Assembly: GCA_958295855.1 (NCBI GenBank)
Contig: OY282383.1
Location: forward strand, 2,212,481 to 2,276,480
From: an uncultured Poribacteria bacterium
GTDB lineage: Bacteria > Poribacteria > WGA-4E > WGA-3G
Length of the DNA: 64,000 nt
Reading direction: 5' to 3'
The translations under genes were made by a program, and so were the position numbers. Each line of letters begins with the position of its first letter. Position 1 is the first letter of the stretch. The notes beneath the pieces were generated by a model. It worked only from the letters and a program-made list of their open reading frames with translations. It searched no databases and had not been told where the DNA came from. This document shows, in pieces, positions 52,086 to 62,000 of the stretch.

Positions 52086-55000
52086 AAAAGTGCTTCCCAC
52101 GCGCAGATAGAAGAAATTTTTGGGTACACCGGGTACTGACACGAGCGCGACAGCGTAATCAACCCCTCCTGTGAGGGGGCCCAGGTTTAAACGGAGCCCT
52201 GCGCCAACAGCAGAAGGTAACCGCCACGTATAGTCAATCTCCTCCAAGCTCTCCCACACGTTACCAGTATCAAAGAAAAGCACACCATGCCCCGGTTCAT
52301 AGATTGGAAAACGCAACTCTGTATTAAAGATGAGTTGTACATTGCCGCGGTGTTTGCCGGTACTATCGAGAGGGCCGAGGGCACGCTCGGCATACCCTCG
52401 AACTGTGGTGCTGCCACCTGCCCAAAACCGCTCGAATGAACTCAACTCTGCCCGCCGGTTTAAACGGAGTCCAGTAATTATGCCACACCGGAGTGCGGTT
52501 GCCAAAACAATTTCCGTATCCCCTAGTTTTCGGTAATATCGAGTGTCCGCTACCGTTTTGATAAAACTGCTGGCACCGCCTAAAAAACCGCCTGCATATT
52601 CAAGCGTCGCCTCGTTCAACATGCCAGATGTGGGGTTGATATAGGGGAGACGGCTGTCATGTGTCCATGAGAACCGGAGGCTACTCACCGTTGTCTTGAA
52701 AGTTGTTGGCAGATTTGTGTCAGGGGGTATTCGCGATTCGGAGGGCGTTGCTACTGGGAGATCGTGCAAATCCCGGTAACTGTACTGTAAATCAAGCAGG
52801 TGCTTTCTTTTCAACGCCCTGCTGAGGGTAAAACTGGCTTGGCGTGCTCGGACGTTATCGTCTTCTTCTAAATTCCTTTGTGCCACCTGTAGACTGCCTC
52901 GTGTCCTGTGAAAAAGCCAGGGTTCGGTGAGGGTGATATCGTACAGATAGCCGAGCGTTCCGCCTTTGAACCCTCCCCTGCCTCGCAACCTGACTCGGGT
53001 ATTTCGCTTGAAGAGGTTTAGGTGGCTTAACGCCAACGTCCCGCGGAGGCCGTCTGAAGAGCTATAACCGATGCTGGGCCTATAGGCTCCGGGTTTCTGT
53101 TTCTGCAGCCGAATTGAGACATCGCTGACTTTGGAGGTTTTTTGGTAAGGTTCCGTTTGTGTGGTTTCTGCTGTAGTTTTCTGGTTGGTGGGAAGGGTAT
53201 TTGCCCCGCTTTGCGGGGTGTATACCAACGCTGATGTTTGTATATGGGGTTCTAAGCGTTCCCAGTGGATACCGGGCTGAAAAATGCCTGAATTGTAGAG
53301 GTTTTGCACGACACGACTCAACTTGGCTGGCGTAAAAAGGGTGCCTTGGAGATGTGTAACCTCGCGAGTAAGCACGTGTTGTTTCACACCCGGGTCGCCG
53401 GCAAAATAGAATTCGCCGAACACTACCTGTTGTCCCTCTGCAATCTCAAGATGGAGCACTCCGTGTTCAAAAACAGCGAGGTGTGTTAGTTCCTGCTTGA
53501 GGGTGTAGCGTGCGTTGCCTTGCACATCTTGGATAATCCAGCGTCGGTTTCCTATCTCTGTAGCGATAAAGGTTCCTGCAAGCGTGAGGCTGTGTCTTTC
53601 AAATTCCCCTTGTAGTTTCGTAGGCAGTTCCGTAGAAAGCGTACCCACTTTAAGTTGTTCCGAGAAATTACCTTCGACCTGAAAAACTGGGGTGCCAGTT
53701 TCCGGCAGATACTGTGCACTAACTACTGCATCAATGTAACCGTGCGCTTGATACGCTCTTAAGACTGCATTCTCGTATGCTTTTCTGACAAGCGGTGCAT
53801 TGGGTTGCGGGGGTTGACTCGGCAAAACATCAAGAAGGGTGGTAACATCTAGGGCCCGGTTTCCGCTGAAACGACATCGGTGAATTACCTCCTTGTGTGC
53901 CTCAACGATAGTCAGGTGTATTTCTATCTCTCCGTTGCTTCGGTTGTTTGGATTCTGTTTCTCTATGTGGGGTGTCTCTACATTGGCATTGGGATAGCCT
54001 GCTTTCTCATATAAAATTTTCAGGCTCTGTATATCTGTTGCGAGCGTTTGCTCATAAAAAAAGCGTTTCCGAAAAGGTATTAGCCCTGCAAGCAGGGATA
54101 AATACCGATAGCGTTGAGAGAAGCTATCGGACGGTTTTGTTTTCATCTCGCGCAACAATTCCGCATTGGAAAACGCCCGGTTGCCGGAGAATGTAACGCG
54201 GGTGACAATGTAGCGCGTGCCAGGGTTAATTGTAAAGCGAACGTGGTACTTTAAAGGCGTATCCATTAAAACCACCCACCGCACGGCAGTCCTATCGTAG
54301 CCCATCGCTTTAAAATGTGCCTGTATCGTTTTTTCCCACATAAACGGCGTATTTATGAGCCGAGTTATTTGGTTTCTGAGCTCTTCCGATTTGTAGTTTT
54401 CTCTGATGAGGCGTAATTTAGCGAGGAGAACGCGAGGGAACGAAAAGGACACAAGCGGTTTTCCATCCTCAGAGAGGAAATCGATTAAAAGCTGCCGCCC
54501 CTCATCTACATGAAGTGTCAACACACCGGTTTGATGCACAAAAGTAGGCTCAATGGTAGCCGCGGGGTAATTATTTTTACGGTAAAGGGCGCGAATGGAG
54601 GCGATATCACTTTCCACGGCGGATGTCCGATAAATCTCGCCTACACGCACAAGTTCACATGCTGCTTCGATCTGCTTTTTCGTAAGGTTCAGCTTCGGGG
54701 GTTCCTGCTGTCGTTTGAAATTGGTTGAAAATCTCGTCGGAGGGAAGGGTATTTGCCCCGCTTTGCGGGGTGTATACCAACGCTGCTCTTTCAACAATTG
54801 TGTGGCTATCGACGAATGTCCCTGAATCTGAAGTTCAGTGATAACAGACGCATCCCCTAGGGTTATCTGATAGGTTAACGCCGCGCCTTTTTCGTAAGGT
54901 TGAGTTTGTGTGGTTTCTGCTGTAGTTTGAAGTTGGTTGGAGCTCTCGTCGGTGGGAAGGGTATTTGCCCCGCTTTGCGGGGTGTATACCAACGCTGATG

Positions 55001-55925
55001 TTTGAACAATTTCAGCATCAAAAAATCCGTAATCGGAGCAGGCTGCCTTGATACGGTCGACATCGCTTTTGGCGATTGCTGGTACATACACGGCACCGAG
55101 TTTCGATTGAATTGCCATTTCAATAGCGCGTATGAGTTCCACTGGAACCCCAAGAAAGTTAAGCTCCCGGATACGCCTGACACTTTTCAGTTCAAAGATG
55201 AGCACGACACCTTCAGGTTTTTCGTAAGGTTGAGTTTGTGTGGTTTCTGCTGTAGTTTGAAGTTGGTTAGAGCTCTCGTCGGAGGGAAGGGTATTTGCCC
55301 CGCTTTGCGGGGTGTATACCAACGCTGATCTTTCAACAATGGTATCTAAAGCATAGACATTAACCTGAGAAAACTGCCCTGAAGCGTAGAGGGAAACAAC
55401 GCTGCGTTGGACAGCGTAACGAGAAAACGGTTCACCTACCGCTATAAGCGTCTGTTTTTCGAGCGCATTGAGCCGGTCGGGTGTGGAAACGGGGCGTGTA
55501 TCAATGCGGTACTCGATGTTTTTAATTATGCCGAGTGTGTTGCCTGCGTTCTGTAGTTTTGACTGCGTTGCAGCTCTCGTCGGAGGTTTCTGATGTTTGA
55601 TTTTTAATATACCTTGCGGAGTACTAGATTTTCTGCGGTTGTCATGTCCTCTTGACTGCACGTCGCTTATGGGCGAAATACGCCGCAAAAATCTCGAAGG
55701 GTAGGCACAAGGCGCTACCCCTACACTCCCCGCTCTCTCTTCTGTGATGTCTCTGCTTATGGGCGAGGTTTCCAACGGCGCGCTAAAAAGGAGAGAAAAA
55801 AGAACGATGAGCAATTGGGTTTTTGCTCCGATTTTTCCGCTTGTTGTATATACCCCCGCTTTGCGGGGGTTTCCACCCTCTTCAAAATCGGGTTTCATTA
55901 TCCTTATGATAATGTTGTTTAACAA
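52083..55925 (-). CDS. Omp85-family outer-membrane protein (BamA/TamA-like) with in-frame palindromic inserts
   Basis: 1280 residues. TTG at 55925 has AAGGAG 8 nt upstream. A signal-like segment (LLIVLFSLLFSAPLE, about residues 38-52) follows a repeat-derived N-terminus. Then come several POTRA-like domains (YIVTRVTFSGNRAFSNAELL near 590) and the C-terminal barrel (from about 960: RGTLALSHLNLFKRNTRVRLR, FWAGGSTTVRGYAERALGPL with the RGY motif of lid loop 6, ending FFYLRVGSTF). Repeats are translated at about 11-38, 72-81, 96-132, 198-236, 308-346, 378-417, 605-618 and 896-928. It inserts or exports outer-membrane proteins with the adjacent TamB. Confidence 0.9.
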   Translation of the reverse strand: MLNNIIIRIMKPDFEEGGNPRKAGVYTTSGKIGAKTQLLIVLFSLLFSAPLETSPISRDITEERAGSVGVAPCAYPSRFLRRISPISDVQSRGHDNRRKSSTPQGILKIKHQKPPTRAATQSKLQNAGNTLGIIKNIEYRIDTRPVSTPDRLNALEKQTLIAVGEPFSRYAVQRSVVSLYASGQFSQVNVYALDTIVERSALVYTPQSGANTLPSDESSNQLQTTAETTQTQPYEKPEGVVLIFELKSVRRIRELNFLGVPVELIRAIEMAIQSKLGAVYVPAIAKSDVDRIKAACSDYGFFDAEIVQTSALVYTPQSGANTLPTDESSNQLQTTAETTQTQPYEKGAALTYQITLGDASVITELQIQGHSSIATQLLKEQRWYTPRKAGQIPFPPTRFSTNFKRQQEPPKLNLTKKQIEAACELVRVGEIYRTSAVESDIASIRALYRKNNYPAATIEPTFVHQTGVLTLHVDEGRQLLIDFLSEDGKPLVSFSFPRVLLAKLRLIRENYKSEELRNQITRLINTPFMWEKTIQAHFKAMGYDRTAVRWVVLMDTPLKYHVRFTINPGTRYIVTRVTFSGNRAFSNAELLREMKTKPSDSFSQRYRYLSLLAGLIPFRKRFFYEQTLATDIQSLKILYEKAGYPNANVETPHIEKQNPNNRSNGEIEIHLTIVEAHKEVIHRCRFSGNRALDVTTLLDVLPSQPPQPNAPLVRKAYENAVLRAYQAHGYIDAVVSAQYLPETGTPVFQVEGNFSEQLKVGTLSTELPTKLQGEFERHSLTLAGTFIATEIGNRRWIIQDVQGNARYTLKQELTHLAVFEHGVLHLEIAEGQQVVFGEFYFAGDPGVKQHVLTREVTHLQGTLFTPAKLSRVVQNLYNSGIFQPGIHWERLEPHIQTSALVYTPQSGANTLPTNQKTTAETTQTEPYQKTSKVSDVSIRLQKQKPGAYRPSIGYSSSDGLRGTLALSHLNLFKRNTRVRLRGRGGFKGGTLGYLYDITLTEPWLFHRTRGSLQVAQRNLEEDDNVRARQASFTLSRALKRKHLLDLQYSYRDLHDLPVATPSESRIPPDTNLPTTFKTTVSSLRFSWTHDSRLPYINPTSGMLNEATLEYAGGFLGGASSFIKTVADTRYYRKLGDTEIVLATALRCGIITGLRLNRRAELSSFERFWAGGSTTVRGYAERALGPLDSTGKHRGNVQLIFNTELRFPIYEPGHGVLFFDTGNVWESLEEIDYTWRLPSAVGAGLRLNLGPLTGGVDYAVALVSVPGVPKNFFYLRVGSTF
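53141..53238. repeat. Composite palindromic repeat in the Omp85 gene (short form)
   Basis: TTTGGTAAGGTTCCG...CCCCGCTTTGCGGGG...ACCAACGCTGATG; read as SALVYTPQSGANTLPT...TAETTQTEPYQK in the gene. It lacks the middle GAGCTCTCGTCGGAGG part. Confidence 0.85.
54072..54110. repeat. GTAT-hairpin element in the Omp85 gene
   Basis: AAAAGGTATTAGCCCTGC-AA-GCAGGGATAAATACC. Read in the gene as RYLSLLAGLIPFRK, another frame than in tamB. Confidence 0.85.
54676..54791. repeat. Composite palindromic repeat in the Omp85 gene, read in an alternative frame
   Basis: Same DNA as the other composites, but translated as RWYTPRKAGQIPFPPTR... rather than VYTPQSGANTLP. Both frames are free of stops. Confidence 0.85.
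54889..55003. repeat. Composite palindromic repeat in the Omp85 gene
   Basis: About 115 bp, translated as SALVYTPQSGANTLPTDESS...TQTQPYEK; nearly identical to 55218-55334 about 330 bp away. Confidence 0.9.
55218..55334. repeat. Composite palindromic repeat in the Omp85 gene
   Basis: About 117 bp, translated as SALVYTPQSGANTLPSDESS...TQTQPYEK. Includes the CTCGTCGGAGG end and the CCCCGC hairpin. Confidence 0.9.
55530..55640. repeat. Family-2 repeat in the Omp85 gene
   Basis: CTCTCGTCGGAGG and CTTGCGGAGTACT ends with GCGTTCTGTAGTTTTGACTG; translated as PPTRAATQSKLQNAGNTLG. The same peptide pattern recurs in tamB (58735-58800). Confidence 0.85.
55697..55722. repeat. GGGTAGGCACAAGGCGCTACCCCTA repeat in the Omp85 gene
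   Basis: Matches the pair at 51815-51870; translated in frame as VGVAPCAYPS. Confidence 0.8.
55812..55894. repeat. CCGATTTTTCCG palindromic element at the Omp85 start
   Basis: TTTTTGCTCCGATTTTTCCG...ACCCCCGCTTTGCGGGGGT...TTCAAAATCGGG. It is translated as the N-terminal residues about 11-38 (NPRKAGVYTTSGKIGAKT). Confidence 0.85.
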
Positions 55926-56055
55926 TTGGGTTTCTCCTTTTTTAACATTATCTTAAACTAATTAGTGAATGCGTTTAGTTTCGGACAACGTCCGAAACGG
56001 GTTGCGCAAAGGGATATGACTTGCCAATTTCACCTTATCGGCCGCTGGCAAATTG

Positions 56056-59000
56056 TTAAAAACGTTGTTCCCATTGAAAATCAACGCCATATTCTCCGTT
56101 TTCGTCTCGCTCCATTTTAATAGACATATTGTCGCCGAAGGGGAGTGGGTATTCAGCACTGATGTGTCGCGCGTCAGGTTCCAGGCCGGAGAATAGCGTG
56201 AAGGTAATTCCACCGAATGCCCGCGAAATGGAGCTGCCGGGAGACAGCAGCGCAATAATGTCTGCATCCGTAAGCACTTCGGTGGAGGTAGTATTAAGCA
56301 TTTCTGGAACAAAACTGAGGTTCGTATTGTTTAGGGTGCCGGTGATGGATGCACGGACGATGACATCTGCTGTGTTTCCGTCTCTCAGCAACACGCCGCG
56401 AATCGGATTCGGTGTCTGTAGCGAAATATTCAACGCGGGATGGAAATCAACGGTGCTCTGGTTGCTGATAGCTGAACCTTCAACGAATTCAAAAATCTGC
56501 GTAAAGATGCTAATTTTTCCTCTGAGGATGGACACGTCACCACTGAAAATAGGTTGTTGAATGGGCCCTACGAGTCGGCCGAAACAAGCGATTTCAATGT
56601 CAGTGGGGCCACCAAGCGATGAGAGCAGGTGGAAATTACTTGGCAGGTTCATTTCAATATCCAACTGGATGTTCCGCAAAAGGGGCGTATCTAACGCTAC
56701 CTCTGCTTCAGTTACGGTAGTGCCAGCGAACCAGTCTCGAACGTTTTCCCAATCTTGCTCATAATGGCCTGCACGGATATTCACGGCACCAGTTAGCCGC
56801 GGTTCTGTGGGGTGCCCATCAATGTGAAAGTTGGCAGAATCAATGTTGAGTTGATACTGCCCTGGCTGTACAAATGTGTTCCCGGCGAGATAAGCGTTCA
56901 ACGCGATATTATTCACGTTCAGCCAGTCTGAGGCAATACCCCCCGTAACGGAGAAGTCACCCCTGTTCAACTTACCTTCAAGCCGCTCAATGTTAAGCCC
57001 CGTTTCGGAGAAATTAAGAAGAACCGCTGTGTCTTTCAGAGAAACGCCGGCATTCGGAATTTCAAAGGCTACCTCATCAAATTCGCCACTCCCTACGAGT
57101 CGGGGGGCAGCCAGTGTACCGCCAACAGTCGCAGTAATTGTGCCTGTCCCACTTACAGATTGAAGGAAGGGATTTATTAATGGCAGCACTTCAAGGGCTT
57201 TCATTTCTAACCTAATATTACCTTCCAACAATTCAGTAGGAGAAACTGCTGTACTCCGCAAGGTATAATAAAAAGGTATGGTTCCGGAAGCGGTGAGTTG
57301 ATTGGCACCGAGTGTGAGGCGCGCAGGGTTGTCTTCTGAAATAACCCACCGCCGGTCGGCATAGTGGAGCTCGGCTGTAAATGTATCAATATCTGCCTGA
57401 TTGATGCCCAGGCCTTGGCCTTCCCATTGCACTTTTACCTTCGGTGCTGCGTTGCTCCCCGTGATGGTGATACCTGCAGACAGGGTACCCTTCACACGAT
57501 ATTCGGGCGGTAGCACCGCGTTTAGAACAGAGACATCGAAATTTTCCAATTGCAGGCTCGCTAATAACTCGCCGTCCATGTCCCACCTGCCGTAACCCGC
57601 TATAGATACATCGCGTTTTTCGTAAGGTTCAACTTCAGGGGTTTCTGCTGGAGTTTGAAATTGGTTAGAGCTCTCGTCGGAGGGAAGGGTATTTGCCCCG
57701 CTTTGCGGGGTGTATACCAACGGGGATTTTTCAACGTTGCGAGTGCTTGGCGGTAATGCTTCAAGACGAAACCCTTCCAGGCGCAATTTTCCTGAATCAA
57801 GCAGAATCAAAATAGGCTGTGCAGTGCTGAAGTCGTAATGTCGCCCCAAGGCAACAAAGCCAAAGGAGAGACTATCAATTGAGAATTCCCCAATTGACTC
57901 TTGCATGAGTTTTTCGTAAGGTTGAGTTTGTGTGGTTTCTGCTGTAGTTTGAAGTTGGTTAGAGCTCTCGTCGGAGGGAAGGGTATTTGCCCCGCTTTGC
58001 GGGGTGTATACCAACGCTGATGTTTCAGTTGACTGAAAAAAACTATCAAGCGGGATTATCAGTTTATTCAGCGTTGCTGTGACATGCCCCTTAATCTCTT
58101 CCAGGCCATCAAGCAGTCCTGCCTTCTGCACAGTTGAACCGAGTGGATATTGCTTAAACTTGAGCCCGATAAGCTCAAATCGTTTCGGAGTCAACCCATC
58201 TAATATTAATTGTGCCTGTTCGAGAGTACATTTCCCACCTTCCATCTCAAATTGGAGTTTTGCCACATCAATGAGCCCCTGCTGTGCTTTGAGTTGAAGG
58301 GTTACGTTCGTGAGTAGCCCATCGAAGGTGTTAAGGTGAAGGCGCGCTGCCTGAACTGAAACTTCTCCGTGTAAATGGGGTGAACGGGTTGTGCCTTGAA
58401 GTGCCAGATTAATATCAACAACCCCGTCGTTCCTTGCGGAGTACTCTGTTCTCTGCGGTTGTTGGTATCTACTGGAAGCTCTCGTCGGAGGTTTTTGCTG
58501 TAGTTTTTCTTTTGAAAACACTTGAACAAGTCCTGGGAAAAAATTGAGCGGTAGTTCATGCCCGCGGAGCTGAACGTCAAGCGGTTCAGTGAGAAATCGC
58601 TCAGAGATGTCCATCGCTGCAAACTGCAAATCGAAGGGAATCATGCCGTTGAGTGTTAATCTATTACTATTGTCGCTCAGTTCAATGCTGACGATGTTTA
58701 TTCGCTTGTCACGGTATTGCACATCTCCAACATTGCCGAGTGTGTTGCCTGCGTTCTGTAGTCTTGACTGCGTTGTAGCTCTCGTCGGAGGTTTTTTGTC
58801 ATCGGTATTTATCCCTGCTTGCAGGGCTAATACCTTTATGGTTCCTTGCCATTTTGCTGTGATGTGTGGGGATGTTCGCGTACCTGCAATGTTAACGTTG
58901 ATATTTGTCTCTGTGGCGGCTGAGGTTATCCGTAAGGGAAGGTGTCCGGCGAGATTCCCTTTGTCGTACTGGAGCCTGAACGGTAAGTTATGTGTGACAT

Positions 59001-62000
59001 GGAATACAGGGACTTGTGCTTTGTAAGATGTGGCAAAGGTATTAGCCCTGCAAGCAGGGATAAATACCGATTCCGAGTTGTGGTTCAAAGGGCGGGATGG
59101 TATGTTACCCCTGCTTTGCAGGGGCAAATACAATTCTGTCTCGGCCCCTGTTCTGTTGTATACCTGAAGTTTGAGTTGGTTGACCTTGCAGGTAGCGGTT
59201 ATCATAGCCGGGTGGAACCCTGTCCCTGTCAGTTTCGCGGTGCCGGAAACAGTGCCGTGTACAGGGAATGCCCCGTTGCTATTAGCTGGCAGGAACAGCG
59301 GCGCGACATCCTCCACCGCCAGTTGCGCCATGGACACATCAAGGTCAAACTCTTGGTAAGGTTCAGTTTGTGGGGTTTCTGCTGGGGTTGAGAACGACAC
59401 CTCGCCGCGTACCTTATAGTCCCCATCCCCTATCTGCCCGTTTGCCTCCACCTCGCGAATATCAACAAATTTCCCATCTATAGTGGTTACCGCGCGCAGT
59501 TTCTCCAGCGTGATAGGTTTTGCAAACACACCGAGGCGTATCGGGTGGTGCTGCGGTGTGTGGGCATTTACCGCAATGATGGGTTTGGCGATGCTCCCTC
59601 TCACTTCTGCAGAAACCCCGAGCACGCCTTCAATTAAGGGGGCTCCTTCCACCGTGAGGAGTTTCTTAGTGTCATCTGGGATGCCATTCTTGATTAAGTC
59701 TGCAAACAAGGGGAGATGGAGTTCAACGGCCGTGAGGTAAAGGTTTAACCTCGACTTGTTAAAGTCTTCAGGATGGACGGTTATATCCCCTTCTACCTGG
59801 AGCGGGTTTCCCAAGAGTTGCAGAGAGAACGGTTCTATATTGAGTGTGTTGTCCTGATATGTTATTGCACAGTTGGTACTGCTTAAATCGATCTCTCCTA
59901 TTTCTGTTTTTACTGCTAATGTCGGGACTGCCCATTCACCCGCAACAATAGGGGATGCAATCGTTCCAGTTGCGGTTAATGCATAGCGCGCCGTACCAGA
60001 CATCTCTATAGAACTGGGCGGAAGCCCGAACGCTGTACCAAAGGCATCCAACGCAAAACCGGTGGATGCCGCGCGGATATCCATCGCCTCACTTTCTGCA
60101 TCAAAAGTCCCTGTGAGCTGAATAAAAGGTTCAGTTTGTGGGTGATTTTCTTCCATCAAGGAAAAGGCAGAAAACGTCCAAACATCATCTACGAGTTGTA
60201 GGCGAATCGGTTCAGCGTTTGTGAAGTGTAACGTGTTATAGCGAAGTTGTGTGGATAGAATAGTTATATCAACATCGTAGGGATATTTTTGTCCATGCCT
60301 AGTGCGTTGACTGCGTTCGGTCGTCTTAACCGCATTGAAAATCTCGTCGGAGGGAAGGGTATTTACCCCGCTTTGCGGGGTGTATACCAACGCTGATGTG
60401 CTGTCAGTTCCGCCTGTTGCTGCCGGCGGTGCCAGTTCTGCGAGCGTGCCAGTGATTTCACATAAACTGTCACCAGTACCGGTAATTGCCTCAAGGGCAG
60501 GATGCAAGATACGCAGAATCGGTGTAACATCCATGGCTTTGCTCTGCATCTCGAAATGGTAAGGGTTGTCAGTAGCCATGCTGATATAGCCCCGAATCCG
60601 GCTAGTCTCCTCAAATCCGTGTCCATGAAAGTCAAAGATATCTGGTTCACCAGATGGGTATTTATCCCTGCTTGCAGGGCTAATACCTTTAGTTTTGCTC
60701 CGTTCCACGAGTCTGCCGAATAGGGACACATCACCGAGCGGATTGCCCAAAAATGTTAACTCAGAGAAATCAAGTTCGATGTGCATATCCAAGTCTTTCG
60801 GCTGTTTTTGATGTCCAACAACGCTGACATCTAATTGCGCGTCAAACGGGAAGTCAATGATGTCCGCGGCGGTAGCAATCTCTGCCAATTGGACAGGCTT
60901 GTCCGGACTATTTTTGATGCCGAGGTCAAAGTCGCCGTTTGCAGTCTGCCGTAAGTCGAGCGTAACCAACTGGTCTCGGGCGGTAATCTCAAAGTTAGCA
61001 ATTGTGATAGTGTAATCATCAATTTCCAAGGGAAGGGTTAACGCATCTAAACGGATGCCCCACGCCTTGCCAGCATTGACAGCGAAGGTGCCCCTGCCAT
61101 CAAGATGGGTGAGAGAGCCGTCAAGCTTCAGCTCACCGGTGAGTGTACCTTCAACAGGGTAGGCTTCCCCCATCAACAGTTTCGTATAGTCAGAATCCAT
61201 CTTGAGTGGTGCCGCGACAATCTGAAGATTCGCGGGCAGTTCGCCTTCAATGTCAACGGTGCCTGCAATCTCGATGCGGCTCTCGCCTTTGGTGAGGTGC
61301 CCATTTTCAATAAACATCCGACCCTCTGCATAACGAAAATTGCCTGTCAAAACGCCGATTGGGTTGTCCATAAAAGTTGTAGCGGGTACCTCAACATATC
61401 CCCGAGCCGTTCCTTCTTTCGTGATTTGTGCTGTTATGCTGCCTGTGCCGGCAAAGGGTGCACTGTCAAAAATTTGAAAAAGTTTCCCAAAATCAACATC
61501 GCGAAGAGCCAACTGTAGGTTATTTAGGGGGCCTTCGATGTTGAGGGGTGCTGTATCTAAGCTACCATCTGCTGTAACCTGTGCGTTGTGCCCCGCCGCT
61601 GCTGAAATTGTGCAATTTAGGAATGAATCCTTTAATGCGATTTCGGTGTTGAGGGCATTTACCCCACTTTGCTCGGCAGGACTGTTCCGTTTCACAAGAA
61701 AGGCTGCCCCTGAAAGTTGCATACTGCTTTCGAGGTGCAGCATCCCTGAGGTATCACCGCGCACCTGTGCAGTACCAGCAAGTGCTCCCGAATTGAGATG
61801 TGGATTTCCTTCCGGCAATTCAACGAACATCGGCAAAAGGGACAGGAGTTGGACATCTTTCACGGACATCGTGCCTGAATATGTAAATCGTTGTTCCGCA
61901 GCACCCGTCGCCTTGGCAATTCGCCCTTTTCCAGAAACTTCGCCATCCGCAATTTTACCTGTTGCGTTTTTCACCGTGAGCCCCTGAGCCGTGAATTCTG

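Noticed and set aside
55978..55998. Perfect 9-bp hairpin GTTTCGGAC-AAC-GTCCGAAAC between tamB and the Omp85 gene
   Set aside because: No T-run follows on the transcribed strand, so it is not a terminator; it may be another small palindrome, but I see no other copy.
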